The notes under the pieces were generated by a model that saw only the letters and a program-made list of their open reading frames with translations, made no database searches and was not told where the DNA came from. The position numbers and the translations under genes were made by a program. DNA of 39,211 bases from Actinomycetota bacterium (GTDB taxonomy: Bacteria; Actinomycetota; Acidimicrobiia; Acidimicrobiales; Iamiaceae), in contig JACPNX010000006.1 in the NCBI GenBank assembly GCA_016185275.1, positions 108,805-148,015 of the forward strand, given 5' to 3'. Shown here piece after piece: positions 15,300-22,742 of the stretch (within the stretch, counting starts at the first letter, position 1; each line of letters starts with the position of its first letter).

Positions 15300-16088
15300 T
15301 CAGCGCGGCGCCCGCCAGGCCCGGTAGCGGCCGCCCTCGGCCTCCAGGTGGACGGGTACGCCGAGCGCCCGGCCCAGTGCCGCCTCCGTGAGGGTCGGGG
15401 CGAGCGGTCCGCCGGCCACGGCGCGGCCGGCTCGCAGCAGGAGCACGTGGGTGAAGCCGGGCGGGATCTCCTCCACGTGGTGGGTGACGAGGACCGTCGG
15501 CGGGGTCGTCGGATCAGCGGCGAGGTCGGCGAGGCGATCGACCAGGTCCTCGCGGGCGGCCAGGTCGAGGCCGGCCGTCGGCTCGTCGAGCAGCAGCAGC
15601 TCCGGCTCGGCCATGAGGGTCCGTGCCAGCTGGACCCGCTGGCGCTCGCCGGACGAGAGCGTCGCGAACCGCCGCTCGGCCAGGGCGCCGACGCCGAGCC
15701 GGTCGAGGAGCTGCGCCGCCCGCTCCGCGTCGGCGGGCTCGTACCGGTGCCACCACGGCTCCAGCGCGCCGTACTTGGCCGTCATCACAGCGTCGCGGAC
15801 CGCGAGCTCGGGTCGGAGCAGGTCGGCGAAGGCGTGGCTGGCCACGCCCACCCGAGGCCGGAGGGTGCGCACGTCGGTTCGGCCGAGCAGCTCGCCGAGG
15901 ACCCGCACCTCACCCGACGTCGGGTGCAGCCACAGCGACGCGATCCGCAACAGCGTGGTCTTGCCGCACCCGTTCGGCCCGAGCACGACCCAGCGGTCGC
16001 CGGCGTCCACCCGCCAGTCGACACCGTCGACGATCGCCCGGCCGTCCCGCACGACCCGCACGCCCGTCATGTCGAGGGCGGCCGCCAC
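15300..16088 (-). CDS. ABC transporter ATP-binding protein, no permease nearby
   Basis: This 262-residue single ATPase has Walker A GPNGCGKTT at residues 37-45, signature LSSGERQRV, Walker B LLLLDEPTAGLD, and H-loop VTHHVEEI. The sequence between Walker A and signature, with HAFADLLRPELAVRDAVMTAKYG, resembles the stand-alone ModF-like or iron-complex type ATPases. No membrane permease gene is adjacent. Upstream, 10 bases away, is a PKD-domain secreted protein that follows a lipoprotein gene, so the ATPase probably ends a three-gene transcript. It is convergent with glgX, 13 bases apart. The GTG at 16088 is used; an ATG six codons later is possible. Substrate unknown. Confidence 0.85.
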   Translation of the reverse strand: MAAALDMTGVRVVRDGRAIVDGVDWRVDAGDRWVVLGPNGCGKTTLLRIASLWLHPTSGEVRVLGELLGRTDVRTLRPRVGVASHAFADLLRPELAVRDAVMTAKYGALEPWWHRYEPADAERAAQLLDRLGVGALAERRFATLSSGERQRVQLARTLMAEPELLLLDEPTAGLDLAAREDLVDRLADLAADPTTPPTVLVTHHVEEIPPGFTHVLLLRAGRAVAGGPLAPTLTEAALGRALGVPVHLEAEGGRYRAWRAPR

Positions 16089-16098
16089 GCGCTCGGTT

Positions 16099-17007
16099 CT
16101 AGTCGGTGACCGCTTGGGCCTCGATCACGGGGCGCGTCGCGGTGGCCGTGGTCGGCTGGGGCAGCTCGGGGAGGTCGCCGCCGGCGTCACCGGCCGTCCA
16201 CCGCGCCCGCCAGTAGGCCCGCACGGTGATCGTCATCGTCCCCTTGTCGCGGTAGCGGTGGGCGATCTCGCCGGGGCCACCCGGGTACGGCACGCCGGGA
16301 GTGTCGCTCGCGGTCGTCGTGCCGTCCCCCCAGTCGACGACGTAGCGCGGCGTGGCCGTGATCACGATGTCGGGACCGATCGGGTTGTTCAAGGTCCATC
16401 GGGGCCGGGCGTCGCCGCGGATCGTCAGCAACGTCTTCAGCGCCACGAGGCTGCGCTGGCGCGGCTCCACGAACAGCGGCGTCGGTGGCGGCGGGGTCAC
16501 GTCCTCGCGCCACATGCGACTCGCGGCCTCGGCCGGATCGAAGGCGGGCTGCGGGGTGGGCGGGCACGCGGTCCACATGAAGTTGTCGGTGCTGAACCTG
16601 GCGAGCTCCTGCAACGCCGCCGCGAGGGTGCTCTCGGGTGGCGGCGGGGTGGGCGACACCTGGGTGACCACGATCTCCCAGCAGCCGTCGACCATCTGGC
16701 CGTTCTCGCCGGCGATCCCGCCGGGCACGGAGCGGAACTGCACCGCGTACCAGGCGTAGCCCTCGACCGTCCCGCCTCCGGGCGGCACGGGACCCGGTCC
16801 GCCCGGGCCACCCCCGGACCCGCCGCAGCCCCACGAGCTGTCACCTCCGTCGCAGGGATCGTTGGCGGACGCCGGTTCCGGCGGCGAGGTCGCCACGACG
16901 GCGGCCAGGGCCATCACGACGAGGAGCGTGAGGGGGACGACGAGGGAGAAGCGCCCGCCCCGCCCGCCCGGCGCCGGGTCGCGTACGGAGGCGTGGTGCC
17001 CGCTCAC
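16099..17007 (-). CDS. Secreted or anchored PKD-domain protein
   Basis: This 302-residue protein has a short basic N-terminus, one hydrophobic segment (about residues 20-42) ending in PEPASA, which could be a signal peptide or anchor, and a Gly/Pro-rich linker. Toward the C-terminus YVVDWGDGTTT and AHRYRDKGTMTITVRAYW are the two signature strands of a PKD (polycystic kidney disease) Ig-like fold, usually involved in adhesion or carbohydrate contacts outside the cell. The middle part (GYAWYAVQFRS to RWTLNNPIGPD) is not recognised. The GTG start overlaps the stop of the lipoprotein gene (GTGA); the frame is open upstream but that belongs to the lipoprotein gene. Proteins of this design are common and uncharacterised in Actinobacteria. 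Confidence 0.8.
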   Translation of the reverse strand: MSGHHASVRDPAPGGRGGRFSLVVPLTLLVVMALAAVVATSPPEPASANDPCDGGDSSWGCGGSGGGPGGPGPVPPGGGTVEGYAWYAVQFRSVPGGIAGENGQMVDGCWEIVVTQVSPTPPPPESTLAAALQELARFSTDNFMWTACPPTPQPAFDPAEAASRMWREDVTPPPPTPLFVEPRQRSLVALKTLLTIRGDARPRWTLNNPIGPDIVITATPRYVVDWGDGTTTASDTPGVPYPGGPGEIAHRYRDKGTMTITVRAYWRARWTAGDAGGDLPELPQPTTATATRPVIEAQAVTD

Positions 17008-17807
17008 GCGCTGCAGCTGGCCTTCGGTCGGTTCTCGGCGCCGAAGCCGATGTACGCGATCCGCCACGGCAGCCGGGCGTCGTCGGCCCGGTCCAGGCGG
17101 ACCCAGTAGGGCTGGGTGGGCGAGAAGGCCTTGGTGACGAGCGGCCCGAGCCGGATGTCGGCCGACACCGAGATGCAGCGCGGTCCCCCGGCGAGGACCT
17201 GGCGGAGGCGGGCCACCGGTCGACCGGGCGGGTCGGCGATGACCGCCACGCCGCCGAACCGCACGAAGCCGGCCTCCTCGCGCTGGGCCGCCGCAGGGGT
17301 GAAGATCGACTGCAGCTGCGCGACGAAGGCCTCGCCGAGCTGCCCGCTGCTGCGGGCGGTCACGTACGCCTGCTGGTACCGCCCCATCAACCCGTCGAGG
17401 ACGGCCTGGACGTAGGCCGGCGTGACGTCGGCGTCGGTGCGGGGCGCCTTGGCCGGGTCGGCCGGCGTCTCATCGGGTGCGCTGGTCGACGACCCGCCGG
17501 CACCGGACTCGTCCGTGCTCCCCGGCGCGGCGGTGGACGGCGGTGACGTCGTGGTGGTCGGGTTCCGGCGCCCGGCCGCAGGGGCGCCGCCTCCGCCTCC
17601 GCCACCGCAGCCGCCGGCCAGCAGGGCCACCGTGGCCACCAGCGCGGCGGCGCGCCCGAGCCGGGTGACTCCGGGCGGAGCAGCCTGCCCAAGCGACACC
17701 AGCGACGGCAGCGACGGCAGCGACGGCAGCGACACCAGCGACGGCAGCGGCGACAGCACCGGCGGCGCGCCTCGGCGCCCGCCTCGGCCGTGGGGGGAAG
17801 TGGACAT
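17004..17807 (-). CDS. Lipoprotein of unknown function with Ser-Leu-Pro repeat leader
   Basis: The frame encodes 267 residues. A hydrophobic segment ends in the lipobox LLAGGC (Cys67), followed by a Gly, Thr and Ser-rich linker and a soluble domain of about 150 residues (VTPAYVQAVLDGLMGRYQQAY to the C-terminus) that I do not recognise by name. The 66 residues before the Cys are far too long for a normal lipoprotein signal and include SLPSLPSLPSLVSL, encoded by six 9-bp repeats. A GTG just inside the repeat (codon 37) would give a normal signal of 30 residues. The ATG at 17807 has only a weak GGGG upstream. It is translationally coupled to the PKD-protein gene and divergent from the CNNM pair. 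Confidence 0.75.
   Translation of the reverse strand: MSTSPHGRGGRRGAPPVLSPLPSLVSLPSLPSLPSLVSLGQAAPPGVTRLGRAAALVATVALLAGGCGGGGGGGAPAAGRRNPTTTTSPPSTAAPGSTDESGAGGSSTSAPDETPADPAKAPRTDADVTPAYVQAVLDGLMGRYQQAYVTARSSGQLGEAFVAQLQSIFTPAAAQREEAGFVRFGGVAVIADPPGRPVARLRQVLAGGPRCISVSADIRLGPLVTKAFSPTQPYWVRLDRADDARLPWRIAYIGFGAENRPKASCSA
17692..17745. repeat. Six 9-bp tandem repeats in a lipoprotein leader
   Basis: Six consecutive 9-bp units AGCGACGGC or AGCGACACC, read on the minus strand as codons for Ser-Leu-Pro or Ser-Leu-Val. They fall before the signal segment of the lipoprotein gene. The unit keeps the reading frame, so copy number could vary without breaking the gene. Confidence 0.9.
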
Positions 17808-17915
17808 CTGGCCCCGTTGTTCCCGGTCCGTGCCGAGTCGAACCGCCCCGCGGTCGAACACGGGAGGTGCACCGCCGGCTCGGCGCCGAACCCGGCTGCG
17901 CGCTCGGCGCGCCGG

Positions 17916-17921
17916 TACGAT
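17916..17921 (+). promoter_or_regulatory. -10 box upstream of the CNNM pair
   Basis: TACGAT would start transcription near 17928. This lies after the in-frame ATG at 17867, arguing against that codon as the start of the CNNM gene. Confidence 0.4.
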
Positions 17922-17962
17922 CCGGAGCGCGTGGTGCGCCCGGGCGCCATCGCGTCGCCGGT

Positions 17963-19342
17963 GTGCGCGCCGGCCAGCCGTCCCCACCGTCTCCGCGAAG
18001 GAACCACCCGATCGGTACCGCACTCGGCCTCGTCGCCGTCGCCGCGCTCACCCTGGCCACCGCCTTCTTCGTCGGCGCTGAGTTCGCCGTCGTGGCCGTC
18101 GAGCGGAGCCGCTTGGAGGCGATGGCGGACCAGGGCGATCGCCGGGCCCGGGTCGCGCTCGCGCTCCACCGGCGGCTGTCGTTCCACCTGTCCGGGGCGC
18201 AGCTCGGGCTGACCATCGTCTCGCTGGTGTTCGGCTTCGTCGCCGAGCCGACGCTCGCCCGCGTCCTCGACCCGTTGCTGCGCTGGCTGCCGGGCGAGGC
18301 GGAGCGGGCGGTGTCGCTCGGCGCGTCGCTGGCCGTGGCCACGGTCCTGTCGATGGTGGGCGGCGAGCTGATCCCCAAGAACCTCGTGCTCGCGGACCCG
18401 GAGCGCGCCGCGCTGTGGTTGGCCGCGCCGCTGCGCGCGTTCGACATCGTGCTCGGACCGTTCATACGGCTGGCGAACGGCTCGGCCAACCGGCTGGTGC
18501 GCGCGTTCGGTGTCGAGCCCCAGGAGGAGCTGACCGGTGTGCGATCGGTCGAGGAGCTGGCCTGGCTGATCCGCCGCTCCGGTGAGGCGGGGGCGCTGAA
18601 GGAGGACAAGGCCGCGCTGCTCGAGCGGTCGATCCGCTTCGCGACCAAGACCGCCGCCGACGCGCTGGTGGCACGGACCCAGGTGGCGACCGTGGCCGCC
18701 GATGCCACGCTCGCCACCCTGGTGCAGCGCGCGCTGGAGACGGGACACTCGCGCTTCCCCGTCATCGGCATCGACCTCGACGACGTCGTCGCGGTGGTGC
18801 ACGTCAAGGACGTCTACCGGGTGGCCCGGGCCTCGTGGCCCGCCACGCCGGTGCGGGCCATCGCGGGCGAGCCGCTGGCCGTGCCGGAGACGCTGCCCCT
18901 GCAGGACCTCTTCGACCGCATCCGCGCCGCGCAGGCCCACCTGGCCATCGTCGTGGACGAGCACGGCGGCACGGCCGGCGTCGTCACGCTCGAGGACATC
19001 CTCGAGGAGCTGGTCGGCGAGATCGACGACGAGTACGACGTCCCCACCACCCTCGCCCGCTTCGAGCGCGACAGCGGTTGCTGGGTGCTCGCCGGGACCC
19101 TGCACGGCGACGAGGTGCGCGAGGCCTGCGGGTTCGACATGCCGGAGGGCGAGTTCGACACGCTCGCCGGGTTCATGCTGGACCGGCTCGGGCGGATCCC
19201 GACGGTCGGCGACGCGGTCGACGTCGACGGGTGGCGGCTGGACGTGGCCGCCATGGACCGGCTGCGCATCGCGTCCGTACGGGCGATCCGGCGCGAGGCG
19301 GCGCCGGCACGGGGCCCCACGAGTCCCGGCCCGCCGCCATGA
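17963..19342 (+). CDS. CNNM/CorC (hemolysin C) family transporter-like protein, long form
   Basis: This protein of about 459 residues has a DUF21/CNNM membrane domain (first helix IGTALGLVAVAALTLATAFFVGAEFAVVAVE, then LSGAQLGLTIVSLVFGF and ATVLSMVGGELIPKNL), two CBS domains (from about residue 200, with SRFPVIGIDLDDVVAVVHVKDV and AHLAIVVDEHGGTAGVVTLEDILEELVGEI), and a C-terminal CorC_HlyC domain (WVLAGTLHGDEVREACGF to the end). The family is linked to Mg/Co efflux. The start is uncertain. GTG 17963 is in frame and after the likely promoter. The best Shine-Dalgarno (GAAGGAA, 17997-18003) instead points to an ATC at 18011, right at the first helix. The stop overlaps the second copy (ATGA). Confidence 0.88.
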   Translation: MRAGQPSPPSPRRNHPIGTALGLVAVAALTLATAFFVGAEFAVVAVERSRLEAMADQGDRRARVALALHRRLSFHLSGAQLGLTIVSLVFGFVAEPTLARVLDPLLRWLPGEAERAVSLGASLAVATVLSMVGGELIPKNLVLADPERAALWLAAPLRAFDIVLGPFIRLANGSANRLVRAFGVEPQEELTGVRSVEELAWLIRRSGEAGALKEDKAALLERSIRFATKTAADALVARTQVATVAADATLATLVQRALETGHSRFPVIGIDLDDVVAVVHVKDVYRVARASWPATPVRAIAGEPLAVPETLPLQDLFDRIRAAQAHLAIVVDEHGGTAGVVTLEDILEELVGEIDDEYDVPTTLARFERDSGCWVLAGTLHGDEVREACGFDMPEGEFDTLAGFMLDRLGRIPTVGDAVDVDGWRLDVAAMDRLRIASVRAIRREAAPARGPTSPGPPP

Positions 19343-20388
19343 GCGCCGGCTACCTCGCCACCGCCGTGGTGCTGCTGGGGCTGAACGCCTTCTTCGTCGC
19401 CGTCGAGTTCGCCCTCGTGACCAGCCGGCGAGAGCGCCTCGAGCCGCTCGCCGCCGAAGGGCGGGGCAGCGCCCGGCTGGGACTGGCCGCCATGGGGGAG
19501 CTGTCGCTGCAGCTCGCCGGAGCCCAGCTGGGGATCACGATGGCGTCGCTCGGGCTCGGCTTCGTCGGCGAGCCGGCGGTCGCCCGCCTCCTCGAGCCGC
19601 TCTTCGAGGCGGTGCGCCTGCCGTCGGGTGCCGTCGACGCCGTCTCGCTCGGCGTGGCCCTGGCGCTCGTCAGCTACCTGCACCTCGTCCTCGGCGAGAT
19701 GGTGCCGAAGAACCTGGCCATCGCCGGCCCGGAGCGGACCCTGCTCGTGCTGGCCCGGCCGAACGCCGTCTACGTGCGCACCTTCCGGCCCGTCATCCGG
19801 CTGCTGAACGACCTCGCCAGCGCGGGCGTCCGGCTGCTCGGGCGCGAGCCCCGCGACGAGCTGGCCGCCGCGCACACGGCCGAGGAGCTGTCGATGGTGC
19901 TGCGCGCCTCTCAGGAGGAGGGCGTGATCGACGACTTCGAGCATGAGCTGCTGAGGGGGGCGCTCGACTTCGCGGACCGGCCGGTCACCGCGGCGATGGT
20001 GCCCCGCGAGCAGATCGTGGCGGTCCCGTTCGGCTGCACCGTGGGCGACGTCGAGCGCATCGTCGACGAGCGGGGCCACTCGCGGATCCCGGTGACCGGG
20101 CGCGACCTCGACGACCTCCTCGGCTTCATCCACGTCAAGGACCTCCTGCGCCTCGGTCGCTCCGATGCGCTGGTCCCCGTGCGAACCCTGCGCCGCATGC
20201 TCATCGTGCGCGACGACCGGACGCTCGAGGACGTGCTGCTGCGCATGCAGGCGGCGCGGCTGCACCTGGCCGTCGTCGTCGACGCGGAGCGCCACACGCT
20301 CGGCATGGTGAGCCTCGAAGACGTGCTCGAGGTGCTGGTGGGCGACATCCGGGACGAGTCGGACCGCGACGAGAGCGCCGGGCCGTGA
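19339..20388 (+). CDS. CNNM/CorC family protein, short form
   Basis: This 349-residue paralogue of the preceding protein has the DUF21 membrane domain (LNAFFVAVEFALVTSRRERLE, LAGAQLGITMASLGLGFVGEP, LHLVLGEMVPKNLAI) and two CBS domains (SRIPVTGRDLDDLLGFIHVKDLL, LHLAVVVDAERHTLGMVSLEDVLEVLVGDI). It ends right after the CBS pair and lacks the CorC_HlyC domain. Long and short CNNM genes side by side are also found in mycobacteria, and the two may form a heteromeric membrane complex; that is inference. The ATG overlaps the stop of the long form, and the stop overlaps the phosphotransferase gene as GTGA, so three genes are coupled. CBS domains suggest control by adenine nucleotides or Mg-ATP. Confidence 0.9.
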   Translation: MSAGYLATAVVLLGLNAFFVAVEFALVTSRRERLEPLAAEGRGSARLGLAAMGELSLQLAGAQLGITMASLGLGFVGEPAVARLLEPLFEAVRLPSGAVDAVSLGVALALVSYLHLVLGEMVPKNLAIAGPERTLLVLARPNAVYVRTFRPVIRLLNDLASAGVRLLGREPRDELAAAHTAEELSMVLRASQEEGVIDDFEHELLRGALDFADRPVTAAMVPREQIVAVPFGCTVGDVERIVDERGHSRIPVTGRDLDDLLGFIHVKDLLRLGRSDALVPVRTLRRMLIVRDDRTLEDVLLRMQAARLHLAVVVDAERHTLGMVSLEDVLEVLVGDIRDESDRDESAGP

Positions 20389-21941
20389 CGGTGGCGACGG
20401 TCCCCGGCGACGAGATCGCAGACCCCCTCGCTTGCGTGGTGGCCGTCGCTCTCGACCGCGGGCCGGTCGAGGTGCGGGGTCTCGTGCGCCTGCCCGGCGG
20501 CGCATCTCGCGAGACCTGGTCGTTCACGGCCGCCGCCGGTGACGGCTCCGAGCACCGCCTCATCCTCCAGCGAGCCCGCCCCGGCGCGGTGGCTCCGGCC
20601 GCCACCGCCGACCTCGAGCCGAGGCTGGTCCGGGCGGCCGCCGCGGCCGGCGTCCCTGTGCCCGAGCTCGTGTGCGCCAGCGGTGACGACGGACTGCCGG
20701 CCGCCGCGGTGGCATCGCTCGGCGGCTCGTTCTCGGTGGCCCGGCACGTGGAGGGCGAGACGATCCCGCGGCGCATCCTGCGTGACGGCACGCTCGCCCC
20801 CGCCCGGGCCGTCCTGGTGGAGCAGTGCGGCGCCGCGCTGGCTGCGGTCCACCGCATCCCCCCCGAGCGCGTGCCCGGCCTCGACCGCTCCGATCCGGTC
20901 GTGGCGCTGCGGGCGCTCGCCGACCTGCTCCAGGCTCGTCGCCCGGCCTTCGAGCTGGCCCTGCGCTGGCTCGAGGAGCACGCGCCCCCCAGCGGTCCGG
21001 ACGTCGTCGTGCACGGCGACTTCCGGCTCGGGAACCTCGTCGTCGGTCCGGCGGGCCTGCGCGCCGTGCTGGACTGGGAGCTGGCCCACCTGAGCCGGCC
21101 CGGCGCCGATCTCGGGTGGCTCAGCGTCCCGGCATGGCGCTTCCGGGGACCCGGCCCGGTGGCGGGGCTCGGCGAGCGCAGCGAGCTCCTCGCCGCCTAC
21201 GCCGCCGCCGGCGGAGAACCGGTCACCCTGTCCGAGCTGCGCTGGTGGGAGGTGCACGGGATGGTGCGCTGGGGCCTGATCGCGGTCATGCAGGCGCAGG
21301 CTCACCGCTCGGGGGCGGTGCGCAGCGTGGAGCTGGCGGCCATCGGGCGCCGGGTGTGCGAGGCGGAGCACGACGTGCTCGCCGAGCTGGCACCCGATCT
21401 TGGACTCAGGGCGGGGGCTGCGCCTGCCGCGCCTGCCGCGCCCGGCGCGCCCGCTGCGCGCGACACGTCCGACACGTCCGGCGAGGTGTCCCCGGACGCG
21501 GCCGACCCCGACGGGGTGACCTCGGACGCCGCGGACGGCCTCGACGCAGCGGGGCCCGGGCACGATCTGCACGGTGTGCCCACCGCGGCCGAGCTCCTCG
21601 ACGCCGTCGAGGGCTTCCTGCGCGACGACCTGGTCGCCGGCGGCGAGGGGCGCACCGCCTTCCACGCCCGCGTCGCGGCGAACGTGGTGGCCATGGTCCG
21701 GCGCGAGCTGGCCCTCGGCGGGGACCAGGCTGGCGCGCACCACGAGCGCCTGGCCCGGCTCGGCGTCAGGAGCGATGCTGCCCTGGCGGCCGCGATCCGC
21801 CGGGGCGAGCTCGACGACCGGCGGGCCGAGGTGGCCGCGACCGTCGCCGAATCCGTGGCGGCGCGGCTGGCGGTGGCCAACCCCGCGTACGGTGCCGACC
21901 GCCCGATCGGCGTTGGGAGGAGCGACACGGGCCACGAGTAG
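20385..21941 (+). CDS. Phosphotransferase-family protein fused to DUF6285-like domain
   Basis: This 518-residue protein has two parts. Residues 1 to about 345 form an aminoglycoside-phosphotransferase/ACAD10-like kinase: RLILQRARPG, VARHVEGETIPRRIL, catalytic loop VVHGDFRLGNLVVG and metal-binding VLDWELAHLSRPGADLGWL. A low-complexity linker (about 345-395, Ala/Pro then Asp/Ser/Thr-rich) leads to a C-terminal domain of about 110 residues starting PTAAELLDAVEGFLRDDL and containing FHARVAANVVAMVRRELALG, which matches my recollection of DUF6285. In other genomes these two are usually adjacent separate genes near acyl-CoA dehydrogenases; here they are one reading frame. The small molecule phosphorylated is unknown (a hydroxyacyl-CoA is plausible from ACAD10 relatives). 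The GTG overlaps the CNNM stop. Confidence 0.82.
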   Translation: MTVATVPGDEIADPLACVVAVALDRGPVEVRGLVRLPGGASRETWSFTAAAGDGSEHRLILQRARPGAVAPAATADLEPRLVRAAAAAGVPVPELVCASGDDGLPAAAVASLGGSFSVARHVEGETIPRRILRDGTLAPARAVLVEQCGAALAAVHRIPPERVPGLDRSDPVVALRALADLLQARRPAFELALRWLEEHAPPSGPDVVVHGDFRLGNLVVGPAGLRAVLDWELAHLSRPGADLGWLSVPAWRFRGPGPVAGLGERSELLAAYAAAGGEPVTLSELRWWEVHGMVRWGLIAVMQAQAHRSGAVRSVELAAIGRRVCEAEHDVLAELAPDLGLRAGAAPAAPAAPGAPAARDTSDTSGEVSPDAADPDGVTSDAADGLDAAGPGHDLHGVPTAAELLDAVEGFLRDDLVAGGEGRTAFHARVAANVVAMVRRELALGGDQAGAHHERLARLGVRSDAALAAAIRRGELDDRRAEVAATVAESVAARLAVANPAYGADRPIGVGRSDTGHE

Positions 21942-21944
21942 GGT
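21939..21944 (+). promoter_or_regulatory. -10 box overlapping a stop codon, before npdG
   Basis: TAGGGT begins with the TAG stop of the phosphotransferase gene, is followed by six bases and then the ATG of npdG. Transcription would begin at the A of ATG, giving a leaderless message. Confidence 0.5.
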
Positions 21945-21950
21945 GGCGGG

Positions 21951-22742
21951 ATGCGCATCGGGATCCTCGGCGGGACCGGTCCCGCCGGCAGCGCCCTGGC
22001 GGCACGGCTCGGCTCCGTGGGCTTCGAGGTGGTCGTCGGATCGCGCTCGAAGTACCGCGCGCTGGAGGCCATCGACAAGATCCACGAGGCGTGGCCCGGG
22101 CGCAAGCTGCCGCTCACGTCCGGTGACAACGAGGCGGCCGCCGCCGCGGACGTCGTCGTCATCGCCACGCCGTGGGACGGCGCCACGCAGACGGCCTCCT
22201 CGGTCGCCGAGCTCCTGCGCGGCAAGGTCGTGATCTCCATGGCCAACGCGCTGACCCGGATCGGCAAGGAGTTCCAGCCGCTGGTGCCGCCGCGTGGCTC
22301 GGTCGCCGCCAGCGTCCAGGCCGCGGTCCCGGAGTGCCTCGTCGCCGCCGCCTTCCACCACGTGCCGGCCAAGGAGCTCGGCGATCTCGATCACGCCATC
22401 GAGACGGATGTCCTGGTGTGCTCCGACCATCCCCGCGCCACCGAGGCCACGGCCGAGCTCGTCGCCAAGATCCCCAACATGCGCCCGCTCGACGCCGGCG
22501 AGCTCTCGCTGGCCACGCCCATCGAGTCGTTCACCGCGGTGCTGCTCCAGCTGAACGTGCGCCACCGCACCCGCGTCGCCCTCCGCTTCACCGGCATCGG
22601 GGACCATCCGACGGCGACGCCGGCGCGCCCGCCCGCAGCCGCGGCGTCCGACGGGAGCACCGCGGCGGTCGAGGCCGCCGCCATCGAAGCCGCGACCGCG
22701 GAAGGGGCCAGCCCGGGCGGCAGAGCCGGCACCCGTTCGTGA
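21951..22742 (+). CDS. NADPH-dependent F420 reductase (F420H2:NADP oxidoreductase)
   Basis: This 263-residue protein transfers hydride between NADPH and coenzyme F420. The N-terminus MRIGILGGTGPAGSALAARL is the Rossmann NADP loop, followed by VVVGSRSKYRA where the Ser-Arg binds the NADP phosphate. ADVVVIATPWDGA, KVVISMANAL and VAAAFHHVPAKEL are conserved in Npd/Fno proteins. The core ends near residue 220; the remaining 40 residues form an Ala-rich tail not needed by the family. The gene has a leaderless promoter and its stop overlaps mshC (GTGA). Together with the LLM oxidoreductase at 28853 it indicates F420-dependent redox chemistry in this organism. Confidence 0.9.
   Translation: MRIGILGGTGPAGSALAARLGSVGFEVVVGSRSKYRALEAIDKIHEAWPGRKLPLTSGDNEAAAAADVVVIATPWDGATQTASSVAELLRGKVVISMANALTRIGKEFQPLVPPRGSVAASVQAAVPECLVAAAFHHVPAKELGDLDHAIETDVLVCSDHPRATEATAELVAKIPNMRPLDAGELSLATPIESFTAVLLQLNVRHRTRVALRFTGIGDHPTATPARPPAAAASDGSTAAVEAAAIEAATAEGASPGGRAGTRS

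Noticed and set aside
17867..17962. ATG at 17867 as the start of the long CNNM protein
   Set aside because: The added residues are Arg/Pro/Gly-rich and unlike the family, and the likely promoter lies downstream of the codon.
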